Below, in pieces: positions 19,722 to 28,176 of a DNA stretch of 64,000 nt. Source of the stretch: Paracoccaceae bacterium (GTDB lineage: Bacteria; Pseudomonadota; Alphaproteobacteria; Rhodobacterales; Rhodobacteraceae); the NCBI GenBank assembly GCA_017854585.1, contig JAFMHK010000016.1, positions 1 through 64,000 of the forward strand, read 5' to 3'. The position numbers and the translations under genes are program-made. Below the pieces are notes generated by a model. The model was not told the origin of the DNA and searched no databases. It saw nothing but the letters and a program-made list of their open reading frames with translations. Within the stretch, counting starts at the first letter, position 1. Each line of letters opens with the position of its first letter.

Positions 19722-20690
19722 TCAGACCTTAATGTTGACCATCATGCGCATGAAGATGACGTTCACCCCCAGCATGACCGCCACGACCGCGCAGGCCGGG
19801 ATGAACATGGGGCTTTCCATGACGTCGGCGTAGTAATCAGGTTGTGCTACGTTGATGCCGATCAATGCCAGCACCGGGAAGGCGGACAGGAACATGCCCG
19901 ACCATTTCGCCTCGGCCGTGATGGCGTTGACCTTTCGAAACAGCTTGAAGCGGGCCCGAATCACATTGGCGAGGCCTTCGAGGATCTCGGCCAGATTACC
20001 GCCCGATGTCTGCTGGATGCCCACTGCCACCGCCAGAAAGCGCAAATCCTGCATATCCAGACGTTCAGCCATGGCTTGAATGGATTCCGCGACATCGCGG
20101 CCATAGGCGGCTTCATCCGCGATGATGCCCAGTTCGGACCCAAGTGGGTCGGACATTTCCTTGGCCACGGTGTTGATGGCCGATACGAACGGGTGGCCCA
20201 CGCGCAGCGACCGGACAATCAGTTCAACCGCATCCGGCAGCTGTTCTTCCAGCATGCTCAGCCGCTTCTTGGCCTTGGAGTTGACCCAGTAGAAGACCGC
20301 ACCTACCCCCATGCCCACCGATACCAGCAGGCGAATGGGGAACGACGCACCGGTCAAAATGGTAAGCAACATGAATGACGCGACCGTCAGTCCGGCCATC
20401 ACCATCATCAATTGCGGTGGAGTGAAAGCGATGTTGGCCTTCTGCGCCTTGTCCGCGATCAGCGAATAAAGCGGGATGGTCCGGGTGCCGGTATGCTGGT
20501 CCAGCTCCTTACGAAGTTTGGCCAGAACGTCTTCCCGCGAGCTGCCTTTTTCCAACAGCGACAAGCGGCGGTTTACACGCGCGCTGAGGCTGATGGTTTT
20601 GCCGAACACCATCAGGTAGACACCTTCGACCAGCATGATGACGCCGACGAAGATCCCGATGTAGATAAGTGGCTCGATACTCAGGTTCAT
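19722..20690 (-). CDS. tadB: Tad pilus inner-membrane protein TadB
   Basis: 322 aa, type II secretion F-domain protein. Membrane helices lie near residues 7-27, 95-140 and 270-310. The F-domain stretch (LPDAVELIVRSLRVGHPFVSAI) is present, followed by the QTSGGNLAEILEGLANVIR motif. TadB and TadC are paralogues that form the platform for Flp pilin extrusion. It lies 5 bases after cpaF. Confidence 0.95.
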   Translation of the reverse strand: MNLSIEPLIYIGIFVGVIMLVEGVYLMVFGKTISLSARVNRRLSLLEKGSSREDVLAKLRKELDQHTGTRTIPLYSLIADKAQKANIAFTPPQLMMVMAGLTVASFMLLTILTGASFPIRLLVSVGMGVGAVFYWVNSKAKKRLSMLEEQLPDAVELIVRSLRVGHPFVSAINTVAKEMSDPLGSELGIIADEAAYGRDVAESIQAMAERLDMQDLRFLAVAVGIQQTSGGNLAEILEGLANVIRARFKLFRKVNAITAEAKWSGMFLSAFPVLALIGINVAQPDYYADVMESPMFIPACAVVAVMLGVNVIFMRMMVNIKV

Positions 20691-20695
20691 GATTT

Positions 20696-22150
20696 TTACT
20701 CCGCCGCTGCCGGTTCATAAATGGCAGTGGGCAGTTCATAACCCCACTGTTTGAATCTGTCGGAGTAGTGCGACCGCACCCCGCATGCAGTGAAGCGCCC
20801 GATGATCGTGCCGTCAGGCTTGAGCCCAAGGCGTTGAAAGCGAAAGATTTCTTGCATTGAGATCACGTCACCCTCCATGCCGGTGATCTCGGTGATCGAG
20901 ACCATGCGGCGCGATCCGTCCTGCAATCGCGAGGCCTGCACCACGAGGTTCACAGCCGATGCGATCTGGGCGCGGACTGCCTTGATCGGCATTTCGATAC
21001 CCGACATGGCGATCATGTTTTCCAGACGCGAACAGGCGTCGCGGGCAGAGTTGGCGTGAATCGTGGTCATCGATCCGTCGTGGCCGGTGTTCATGGCCTG
21101 CAACATGTCGATGACTTCTTCACCGCGGGTTTCGCCCACGATGATGCGATCGGGCCGCATCCGCAGGGCGTTGCGCAGGCAATCGCGTTGCGTCACCGCG
21201 CCCTTGCCTTCCACGTTGGGCGGGCGGCTTTCCATCCGGCCTACGTGGGTCTGTTGCAGTTGCAGTTCCGCAGTATCCTCGATCGTCAGGATTCGTTCCG
21301 AGTTGTCGATAAAGGACGACAGCGCGTTCAGCGTTGTCGTCTTGCCCGAACCCGTGCCGCCCGACACGATCACATTCAGCCGGGTTGAAATCGCGGCCTG
21401 AAGAAACGCGGCCATTTCTTCACTGAAGGCCCCGAACCTCACCAGATCGTCAATGGCCAGCTTTTCCTTCTTGAACTTACGGATCGACACGAGCGAGCCA
21501 TCCACGGCGACGGGCGGCACCATGGCGTTGAAACGCGATCCGTCTTTCAGACGAGCGTCAACATAGGGGTTGCTTTCGTCCACGCGGCGACCGACGGCCG
21601 ACACGATCTTGTCGATAATGCGCAACAGGTGGCGTTCGTCCTTGAAGCGCACCTCGGTCAGGGTCAGCTTGCCCGCGCGTTCCACGAACACCCGGTTCGG
21701 GCCGTTGACCAGAATATCGTTGACGGTTTCGTCTTTCAAAAGCGGCTCAAGCGGGCCAAGACCCGTGACCTCATCAAACAATTCCGTATGTAGCGTCTGC
21801 CGGTCCTCGCGGTTCAGCACGATGCCCAACTCATTCAGTTCATCGTTTGTGATGGCGATGATCTCGGCCCGCAGGTCGTTTTCCTTGGCTGTTTCCAAGG
21901 CTGACAGGTTCAGGTTGTCCAGAAGGCGGCTGTGCATCTCGGTCTTGATTTCATCAAGACGCAGGCGGCGTTTCTTTTCCTTGTCCTGTGTGGCGACATC
22001 GGCGGGGGCCGCCTCGGGCGTCATCTGCACGACTTGCCGACGCTGAACCTTGGGCGGTCCACTGGCGGTTGACGGATCGGGCGTTGACGCCGCCGGGGCG
22101 GGGGCATTTGTGGCCAGAGGTTCAGCCGCTTTCTTGTATTTGGAAAACAT
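20696..22150 (-). CDS. cpaF: Tad pilus assembly ATPase CpaF/TadA
   Basis: 484 aa from ATG 22150. A Pro/Ala-rich N-terminus (about 1-60) precedes the secretion ATPase domain. Walker A is GGTGSGKT (264-271), Walker B is RIIVGE (335-340), and the His box includes [11 protein letters not shown] (about 358-368). CpaF is the bifunctional motor of Flp pilus extension and retraction. It is 4 bases after cpaE and 5 before tadB. Confidence 0.97.
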   Translation of the reverse strand: MFSKYKKAAEPLATNAPAPAASTPDPSTASGPPKVQRRQVVQMTPEAAPADVATQDKEKKRRLRLDEIKTEMHSRLLDNLNLSALETAKENDLRAEIIAITNDELNELGIVLNREDRQTLHTELFDEVTGLGPLEPLLKDETVNDILVNGPNRVFVERAGKLTLTEVRFKDERHLLRIIDKIVSAVGRRVDESNPYVDARLKDGSRFNAMVPPVAVDGSLVSIRKFKKEKLAIDDLVRFGAFSEEMAAFLQAAISTRLNVIVSGGTGSGKTTTLNALSSFIDNSERILTIEDTAELQLQQTHVGRMESRPPNVEGKGAVTQRDCLRNALRMRPDRIIVGETRGEEVIDMLQAMNTGHDGSMTTIHANSARDACSRLENMIAMSGIEMPIKAVRAQIASAVNLVVQASRLQDGSRRMVSITEITGMEGDVISMQEIFRFQRLGLKPDGTIIGRFTACGVRSHYSDRFKQWGYELPTAIYEPAAAE

Positions 22151-22154
22151 TTGC

Positions 22155-23399
22155 TTACCCTCCCGTCGCTTCGCGCAGCATGGCGGCATGCAGGCTGGTC
22201 GCAAGTTTCTGAATTTCCCTGCGCAGCGGATTCTTCTTTGCGGTTTCGCTGAGTGGCAGACCGTGATCGCAGCTTTGCAGCACGGGCCGGCCCCCATCGG
22301 GCAACATGGTGGCGATCTTGACGCCAAGGCTTTCGCTAAGCCGCTTGACCCGTCCCTTGCCGTTCAGGTCGGTCATTCCGGGCGCCCGGTTCAGGACAAA
22401 GTTCACCTTGTCCAAGGGCAGATCTTCCGATTGCAGGGCGCGGATGAACCGGATCGCGTTTTGGGCCGACCGCATATCGAGTTCGAGCACGGCAAAATAG
22501 ACATCGGCGCGCGCCAGAACCGTTTCGGTCCATTGCACCGTTGTCTTGGGCATGTCGATGATGACGATATCGAAGCACTGGGTGGCAAGGTTCAGCAAAC
22601 CTTCCACGTCCTCGGCCGAGATGATGTCGAGCGGCAGCATATCTGCGGGCGCGGTGAAGACGGACAGTTTGTCATTGAAGGCGACCAAGGCCTGCTTGAA
22701 ACCCTCCACGTCCATTGCGGCGACGTCTTGCAACATCTCGAAGATCACTTCGCGGCGCGGCAGGTCCAGAAACGTCGACACGGCGCCTTGTTGCAGGTCA
22801 AAATCGATGATGCATACGGATGGCGCCTGTTTCTTGTCGATATTGGCCAGTTCCCAGGCCAGATTGACGGCAAGTGTCGTCGCCCCCGTGCCACCCGCCA
22901 GACCCTGCACCGCGAAAATGGCGGACCGGGTATCCATCTTGGGGGCGGGATTGACGGTGGGCGCGGCTTTCGCGGCTTCGGGGGTCGGTTCGGGCTGCCG
23001 GATCCGGTCAATCACGTCGCGCAATGCGCCTTCGGGCAGGGGGTAGGGCACGAAATCTTGGGCGCCCAACCGCAGCAACTGGTGCAATCCGGCGGTCGAC
23101 ACGTTGTCGGCGATCAAGATCACGTTCACCTTGCGCGACTTTGCGGCGGTGATGATCTCTCCGATCAGGCCGATATCGCCTTCGTCCTTGCCGTCGACGG
23201 CAATGGCCACGAACTGCAGGTCCATCGCATCGGGTTGGGCAAGGAAGGCGCGTGCTTCGTCAAGGCTCAGGTCGCCCCACGCCTCTCCAAGTTCGACTTC
23301 CATATCCTCGATCAAGAGATCGAAGTTCTGGACATCGCGCGAGATCGTGCATGCCAGAATTGGCGCTGGATCGGATTTCAAAGCAAGTCCGCTACTCAT
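22155..23399 (-). CDS. cpaE: Tad pilus polar-localisation protein CpaE/TadZ
   Basis: 414 aa from ATG 23399. The N-terminal part (about 15-135) is a receiver-like domain. The rest is a MinD/ParA-type ATPase fold with a deviant P-loop GGTGATT (169-175) that lacks the usual Lys, as in TadZ proteins. TadZ places the pilus machine at a cell pole. The upstream gap of 247 bases could hold its own promoter. Confidence 0.92.
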   Translation of the reverse strand: MSSGLALKSDPAPILACTISRDVQNFDLLIEDMEVELGEAWGDLSLDEARAFLAQPDAMDLQFVAIAVDGKDEGDIGLIGEIITAAKSRKVNVILIADNVSTAGLHQLLRLGAQDFVPYPLPEGALRDVIDRIRQPEPTPEAAKAAPTVNPAPKMDTRSAIFAVQGLAGGTGATTLAVNLAWELANIDKKQAPSVCIIDFDLQQGAVSTFLDLPRREVIFEMLQDVAAMDVEGFKQALVAFNDKLSVFTAPADMLPLDIISAEDVEGLLNLATQCFDIVIIDMPKTTVQWTETVLARADVYFAVLELDMRSAQNAIRFIRALQSEDLPLDKVNFVLNRAPGMTDLNGKGRVKRLSESLGVKIATMLPDGGRPVLQSCDHGLPLSETAKKNPLRREIQKLATSLHAAMLREATGG

Positions 23400-23617
23400 T
23401 CCACTATTCCCAATTTGTCCGGCTTTGCCGGCTCGTTTTCTCGGGCAGCGTCCTTTACTGCTCGGAACGCTGATCGTTGGGGGGAACGGCCCTGTGTTTT
23501 GACGCGGCCCACCCGTTGTCACAGATCAACGTGGCGGGGAAAAGCGGCAACAATAGGACGAAAAACGGGATTTTATCTGCAATCTTAGACCCATGGCGCC
23601 TTAAACGACGCATCGTC

Positions 23618-23638
23618 GGCAGCCCAAGGCGGGCTGCC
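23618..23638 (-). terminator. Hairpin after the OmpA-like Tad lipoprotein gene
   Basis: GGCAGCCC pairs perfectly with GGGCTGCC around a 5-base loop, 9 bases past the stop of the OmpA-like gene. There is no U run on the transcript, so it may be a weak terminator or an RNA-stabilising stem. Confidence 0.5.
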
Positions 23639-23646
23639 GCGGGTCT

Positions 23647-24249
23647 CTATTCGGTCGCGCCACCGCCGGTATAGCCCCGGTAGACGATCGCAGCATACTG
23701 CCCATCAAGGACCATCGGGTCGTCGGCGACAAAACCGCTGACCTCTGTCACGGTGCGGCGATTGCGGCGTTCCATCTGTTCGGTGGCGACCACCGGCTGG
23801 GTTTCCCCCAATGAAACCAAGGCATCCAGACGCGAGCGGTTGATGCCTTGACTGACCAGGAAATTGACGGCGGCGCGGGCGCGGCGCTGTCCCAGACGGT
23901 TGTTGTATGCATCCGACCCAACCAGATCGGTGTGTCCATAAACGCTGAACCGCACCTCGGGGAAGTTTCGGATAAAGACTGCCTGCTGCGTCAGGATCTG
24001 GCGCGCTTCGGCATCCAGATCGTCTGAATTGAAGGCGAAGTTTATGGTTGTTGGCACCTCTGCCGCGAATCGCGCAGCCAGATCCGAAACATAACTGCGT
24101 TCGCCGTTATGGATCTGGATGTTGTTCATGGTCGGATTGCCGAAACCACCCTCGTCCAGATGAGAGCCGAGCGGACGCTCGGAGCCGGGTTCGCAGGCGG
24201 ACAGGGCCATCGTGGCGGCCCCGATGATCAGGATATGTTTGGTTCGCAT
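23647..24249 (-). CDS. OmpA-family lipoprotein in the Tad locus
   Basis: 200 aa. Lipobox LSAC (Cys19), a linker, then an OmpA/MotB peptidoglycan-binding domain (about 65-175) with VYGHTDLVGSDAYNNRLGQRRA. It sits between cpaC and cpaE, where many Tad loci have CpaD. It could anchor the secretin to murein. It lies 5 bases after cpaC. The link to the pilus is inferred from position. Confidence 0.88.
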   Translation of the reverse strand: MRTKHILIIGAATMALSACEPGSERPLGSHLDEGGFGNPTMNNIQIHNGERSYVSDLAARFAAEVPTTINFAFNSDDLDAEARQILTQQAVFIRNFPEVRFSVYGHTDLVGSDAYNNRLGQRRARAAVNFLVSQGINRSRLDALVSLGETQPVVATEQMERRNRRTVTEVSGFVADDPMVLDGQYAAIVYRGYTGGGATE

Positions 24250-24254
24250 GTCGC

Positions 24255-25628
24255 TTACTCCATCACATAGCCGTAGGAACCACCGAAGTCCTGCTGCGCC
24301 ACGTCGGCGGCACCCGAGCTGGTCGGCAGGTTGCCGACTGTGCGCCCGAAAAGGAACAATTCAGATTCCGTGGGGATCGCAATACGGTCAGTCGGCAGCA
24401 CCAGCGCCTCGCCCCGCGTGGGGGTAACAAGATGCGCAGTGATGATGATCACCAGCTCGGATTGGTCGCGGCTATAGCTCGTGCTCCTGAACAATGCGCC
24501 AAGAACCGGAAGATCGCCCAGCCACGGCACCTGGCCAATGCTGTCGCGGAAGTCATCTTGCAGCAGGCCGGCAATGGCGAAGCTTTCGCCATCCCGCATT
24601 TCAACCGTGGTCGAGGCCGAGCGGGTGTTCAGTTCGGGCACGCCGGTGGCGGCCTGAATGTCGCCGATGGCGGAAACCTCGGTGGACAGGTTGAGGTTGA
24701 TAATGTCGCCGTCCACCACCGTCGGTGTGAATTCAAGGCTGATACCGAATGGCTTGAACTCAACCGCCACGCCTTCGGCAGTTGATACCGGAATGGGATA
24801 TTCACCGCCGGCAAGGAATGACGCGGTCTGGCCAGAAAGCGTGGTCAGGTTCGGCTCTGCGAGGGTGCGCACCATGCCGTTGGATTCCAGTGCCTCCAGC
24901 AAGATGCCGAATTGCGCGGTGCCGGTGCCAAAGTTGACCCCCAGAACGCCGTTGCGACCGCCCAGGTTTGGCGTCGCAGTGGTTGATGGAAAGGAGGTTG
25001 CGCTGGTGCCTGTTCCCAACTGGAAATCACCGACCGATGCGCTGAAGCTTGACGACAGGCTTTGGCTGACCGAGCGGGACATTTCGGCAAACCGGACCTG
25101 CAGCATCACCTGTTGTGTGCCGCCAACCATCATCAGGTTGGATACACGGCCCGGTGCATAGCGATCGGCCAGTTCCATGGCGTGATCAATGGCCTGCATC
25201 GACCCCACTGTGCCCGATAGCACGATACCATCGTTCGCGGTGCGCACTTCGACCGGTTCGCCGGGAATGATCTCTCTCAACCGCTCACGCAGTTCGGCAA
25301 CATCGGGAACAACCTGAATCTCGACGTTCGCGATCAGGCTGCCATCCGCGCCCAAAAGGGTCATCGTTGTCCGTCCGGGCGCCCGGCCGAGAACGTAGAT
25401 GGACCGCTCGGACAGCGTTGCGATGTCTGCAATGGCCGGGTTGGCGACTGAAAGTTCGGCAAAAAGCGAGTCGCTTTCGACAACGACGGCGCGGTTCATC
25501 GGAACGCGGAGAGATGTCGAGCTTGCCCCCTCCACCACGCGCAGGGTTTGTGCATGGGTTGCGGGCGCCAAACTCATCAGTGCTGCGCAGCCGACAAGGC
25601 ATGCGCGCAAAAGTGTCTTCAAGCTCAT
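24255..25628 (-). CDS. cpaC: Tad pilus secretin CpaC/RcpA
   Basis: 457 aa from ATG 25628, with a Sec signal peptide ending THAQ near residue 27. An N-terminal pilus/BON-like region (about 35-190) is followed by the secretin domain (about 215-420), with VPWLGDLPVLGALFRS and the SELVIIITAHLVTP strand. It forms the outer-membrane channel for the Flp pilus. The 216-base gap upstream holds a hairpin and may hold a promoter. Confidence 0.96.
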   Translation of the reverse strand: MSLKTLLRACLVGCAALMSLAPATHAQTLRVVEGASSTSLRVPMNRAVVVESDSLFAELSVANPAIADIATLSERSIYVLGRAPGRTTMTLLGADGSLIANVEIQVVPDVAELRERLREIIPGEPVEVRTANDGIVLSGTVGSMQAIDHAMELADRYAPGRVSNLMMVGGTQQVMLQVRFAEMSRSVSQSLSSSFSASVGDFQLGTGTSATSFPSTTATPNLGGRNGVLGVNFGTGTAQFGILLEALESNGMVRTLAEPNLTTLSGQTASFLAGGEYPIPVSTAEGVAVEFKPFGISLEFTPTVVDGDIINLNLSTEVSAIGDIQAATGVPELNTRSASTTVEMRDGESFAIAGLLQDDFRDSIGQVPWLGDLPVLGALFRSTSYSRDQSELVIIITAHLVTPTRGEALVLPTDRIAIPTESELFLFGRTVGNLPTSSGAADVAQQDFGGSYGYVME

Positions 25629-25787
25629 TGTGATCCTGCCTCTCTGATCACCGGACCCGTGATTTTTTTGGCCCATTACCATTCACCCTGCCTTAAAAAC
25701 GGAATTCGTTCAAGAATCAGTTGCTTGCAGTGGAAAGTTTATGTGGTTTCCCGGTCACGCCTCGCTGTGGATAGTGAGAATGACTAG

Positions 25788-25811
25788 GCAGCCCACCAGA
25801 TAGTGGGCTGC
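25788..25811 (-). terminator. Hairpin between cpaB and cpaC
   Basis: GCAGCCCAC pairs perfectly with GTGGGCTGC around a 6-base loop, about 33 bases after the cpaB stop. The following transcript is not U-rich, so it may only attenuate or stabilise. It splits the pilus locus at this point. Confidence 0.5.
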
Positions 25812-25844
25812 GTTGTCGGTATTTCTGGCTGTCGACAGGGCCGA

Positions 25845-26666
25845 TCAGTTGATGCAGGGCACCGGTGTGACCACAACCTCGCCGCCACGGCGGTTCCGCA
25901 CGGTGCAAACACGCGGGCCTTGTTCGGCTTCAATCTCGGCCACGCCCAACAGTTGGTTGGTGCTGACCTCGACGTTTTCGCTGACGGTTGTGTCGTTGAC
26001 CCCGACAAGCGCAAGGCTGATCGCGCCGGTCGCCTGTGCCTGGGCCAAGGCTGCAATCTCCTCGGGCGGGGCGGCGATGGTAATTGTGCGCGCAATCACC
26101 GGGTTGTTGCGATCTTCATCAGCGATCTGGTCGATCGCGATGATCTGCACGTTCGACCGGATCAGCCGTGTCATGCTTTCGCCGCCGGCGCTTCCGGTCC
26201 AATAGACGTCGACCCTGTCACCCGGACGCAAGAACCCCGACACGCCCGATGTCACATCAGTGCGCAGCGCGAAGGCGCGCAGGCCCGAACCAAGCCGCGA
26301 TGCGACGCCGGCATCTTCGCCGGGGCCGGTAACCTTGCTGACAAGGATCGGTTCATCGCGTTCCATGGTGCGCAAGACGGTGCGCGGTGCATCATCGCCT
26401 TCGGGGAACAATTCTTCGATGGTTGTAAACGCGCCAAACGGAATATGACCCGATGGCCAGCGAATGGGCGTCACGTCGCTGGGGCGCAAAAGTGAACCAT
26501 AGCTGAGTTGGCGGGTAACCACGTAAACCGTGGTGGTGGGCACAATCGCCCCTTGTTGTTCCGCCAGTGCCGCCTGGTACTGGTCGAACCGCCCCTTGGC
26601 GACATAGACCGCGAACCCGGCCAGTGTAACGCCAACGATCAAAACGAGACCAAATATCAATCGCAT
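25845..26666 (-). CDS. cpaB: Tad pilus protein CpaB/RcpC
   Basis: 273 aa. An N-terminal membrane helix (about 3-23) is followed by an SAF-type domain (about 45-120) and a RcpC domain (about 125-240), including SGFLRPGDRVDVYWT. CpaB is a periplasmic partner of the secretin. The C-terminal two cysteines flank a short basic stretch. It is the first assembly gene after the pilins. Confidence 0.93.
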   Translation of the reverse strand: MRLIFGLVLIVGVTLAGFAVYVAKGRFDQYQAALAEQQGAIVPTTTVYVVTRQLSYGSLLRPSDVTPIRWPSGHIPFGAFTTIEELFPEGDDAPRTVLRTMERDEPILVSKVTGPGEDAGVASRLGSGLRAFALRTDVTSGVSGFLRPGDRVDVYWTGSAGGESMTRLIRSNVQIIAIDQIADEDRNNPVIARTITIAAPPEEIAALAQAQATGAISLALVGVNDTTVSENVEVSTNQLLGVAEIEAEQGPRVCTVRNRRGGEVVVTPVPCIN

Positions 26667-26781
26667 GCTGCCATCCTCTTATTGTGCCAGGCCCGCCCTA
26701 TCTTGATGGACGGCCGCGCATAGATTTTGACCCACCATGCGTCACGATTTTGGCAAAAAGATGGTGGAGAGTAGGGAATGC

Positions 26782-26815
26782 GGTGGCAATGGCACCGTGT
26801 GCGGCCATTGCCACC
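26782..26815 (-). terminator. Hairpin between pilin 3 and cpaB
   Basis: GGTGGCAATGG pairs perfectly (11 bp) with CCATTGCCACC around a 12-base loop, 15 bases after the stop of the third pilin gene. No U run follows, so partial termination or protection of the pilin mRNA end fits better than full termination. Confidence 0.55.
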
Positions 26816-26830
26816 AGCAAAATCATCCGA

Positions 26831-27052
26831 TCAAGGCTCGACGAGGTCGGTGTTGCCAGTGAAGGGGTTGTCGTTGGCGTCGATGGTGTTCAGTTCGCCG
26901 GCGATATCGTTCGACAGGCTTTCAACGCCTGCGGACACAACGGCCATGACAGCCAGGCCCAGACCAACGATTGCTGCGGTCAGTACGACCCAGTCAACGG
27001 TGACGGCACCCGATTCGGACACCAGAAATGTTTTGATGGTTGCGAGCGACAT
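26831..27052 (-). CDS. Flp-family pilin 3
   Basis: 73 aa. A short basic leader ends SESG; cleavage after Gly15 would give a mature pilin starting AVTVDWVV. Asp replaces the usual Glu at mature position 5, and Trp replaces Tyr at 6. One membrane helix forms the pilus core. From SESG to the end it matches pilin 1 in all but three residues, so the duplication looks recent. AGGAG precedes the start. Confidence 0.92.
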   Translation of the reverse strand: MSLATIKTFLVSESGAVTVDWVVLTAAIVGLGLAVMAVVSAGVESLSNDIAGELNTIDANDNPFTGNTDLVEP

Positions 27053-27244
27053 GGCGCTTCTCCTGCTTTAGTAACAACAATGACCGCATGACGATGCGAT
27101 TGGGCACCTTGTGTGCCGACATTGATTGGTATGAATGCAGATTTTGTCGTTCGCAGGGCAACGTCGTGGCACGTGATGGGCAATAAATCGTTAATGTAAC
27201 GGCGATCGCACCCGTGTTTCTTTTTCGTATTTAGATGCTGTGGA

Positions 27245-27439
27245 TCAGAATCCGGTGCGGATATGATCGGTTTCCAATTGCGCGCGGATGTTGGCAGATA
27301 GATTCTGCATCCCATCCCCGATCACATCGGTCATGGCCATCCCCAGACCGACCAAGGCGGCGGTCAGAACAACCCAATCAACAGTTACAGCTCCGCTGTC
27401 GTCATCGCAAAGAAATGCGACGGTTGGCGCAAAATACAT
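27245..27439 (-). CDS. Flp-family pilin 2 (divergent)
   Basis: 64 aa from ATG 27439, with GGGGAG correctly spaced upstream. The leader ends DDDSG, and the core AVTVDWVVLTAA is shared with the other two pilins. After that the sequence differs (TDVIGDGMQNL and a basic end). An acidic leader is unusual because Flp leaders are normally basic. It could be a minor pilin. It lies between pilins 1 and 3. Confidence 0.85.
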   Translation of the reverse strand: MYFAPTVAFLCDDDSGAVTVDWVVLTAALVGLGMAMTDVIGDGMQNLSANIRAQLETDHIRTGF

Positions 27440-27609
27440 GGCGCAACTCCCCAAGGTGAACCGGGGGTGGCAGCCCCGCGGCTAAGCAGACTTGGGCAAT
27501 TTGGCGGCGAAATGTGGCGAAAAGGGGGCAAAGTTACGCAGAAATGATGCATTTTCGACAAATTCTGGAAGCAATCTTTTCTTATTGTTGCCTGATTTCA
27601 AACAAACAC

Positions 27610-27642
27610 AAAAAAACCACGTCCGGAGGGTACCGGACGTGG
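27610..27642 (-). terminator. Strong rho-independent terminator after pilin 1
   Basis: CCACGTCCGG pairs perfectly (10 bp) with CCGGACGTGG around AGGGTA. On the minus strand it is followed by a run of T. It ends the pilin 1 transcript 57 bases after its stop codon, so pilin 1 is probably expressed on its own. Confidence 0.9.
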
Positions 27643-27698
27643 CTTGTTCAATCTGATCAGGTGCGCCCGAGACGGGCGCCCTCAACCAAGTCGTGCGA

Positions 27699-27917
27699 TC
27701 AGGGCTCGACGAGGTCGGTGTTGCCTGCGAAGGGGCTGGTGTTGGCGTCGATGGTGTTCAGTTCGCCAGCGATGTCGTTCGACAGGCTTTCAACGCCTGC
27801 GGACACAACGGCCATGACGGCCAGGCCAAGGCCAACGATTGCTGCGGTCAGAACGACCCAGTCAACAGTCACGGCGCCGGATTCGGATTTGATGAAGTTC
27901 TGGAAAAGGTTGGTCAT
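27699..27917 (-). CDS. Flp-family pilin 1 (probable major pilin)
   Basis: 72 aa. Leader MTNLFQNFIKSESG with cleavage after Gly14, then AVTVDWVVLTAA and one membrane helix. The mature protein has Asp5-Trp6 instead of Glu5-Tyr6. GGAG lies upstream. It is the first gene of the pilus locus, has a strong terminator downstream, and has a CtrA-type site 130 bases upstream, all as expected for the major, cell-cycle-regulated pilin. Confidence 0.93.
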   Translation of the reverse strand: MTNLFQNFIKSESGAVTVDWVVLTAAIVGLGLAVMAVVSAGVESLSNDIAGELNTIDANTSPFAGNTDLVEP

Positions 27918-28046
27918 CTGTCTTGCTCCAAGGTTTGTAGTTGCTCAGGTTTCTCGTTGTCTCGCCTCAGGGGTTCGTTTGTTTCCCCCTTGGGATGAGC
28001 CTGTTTTGACGGGAGATCAGGGCGGGAATGGGGCGCTCGAAAGGAT

Positions 28047-28061
28047 TTAATAGGGATTTAA
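28047..28061. promoter_or_regulatory. Predicted CtrA binding site
   Basis: TTAA (28047-28050), seven bases, TTAA (28058-28061), then C: an exact match to the CtrA consensus TTAA-N7-TTAAC. It lies between pilin 1 and the divergent lytic transglycosylase. In Caulobacter CtrA activates pilA; regulation here is inferred from the motif and position. Confidence 0.6.
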
Positions 28062-28176
28062 CGGGGTTGTTTCGCGGCCAGCGCACAGGCATGATTCCCT
28101 AAAATAGATGGAATTGGCGAAAAAACCCCTTATTCTATTGGGAAAACGCCACAGAGGCAGGACATCGGTAGACATC

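Noticed and set aside
22050-23588. 512-codon open frame on the plus strand across cpaE
   Set aside because: It is antisense to cpaE, which has full domain evidence. High GC removes stop codons from the opposite frame; the translation is His/Gln/Gly-rich without motifs.
27482-27685. 67-codon minus-strand frame between pilins 1 and 2
   Set aside because: It reads through the strong pilin 1 terminator and has no ribosome-binding site or recognisable composition.
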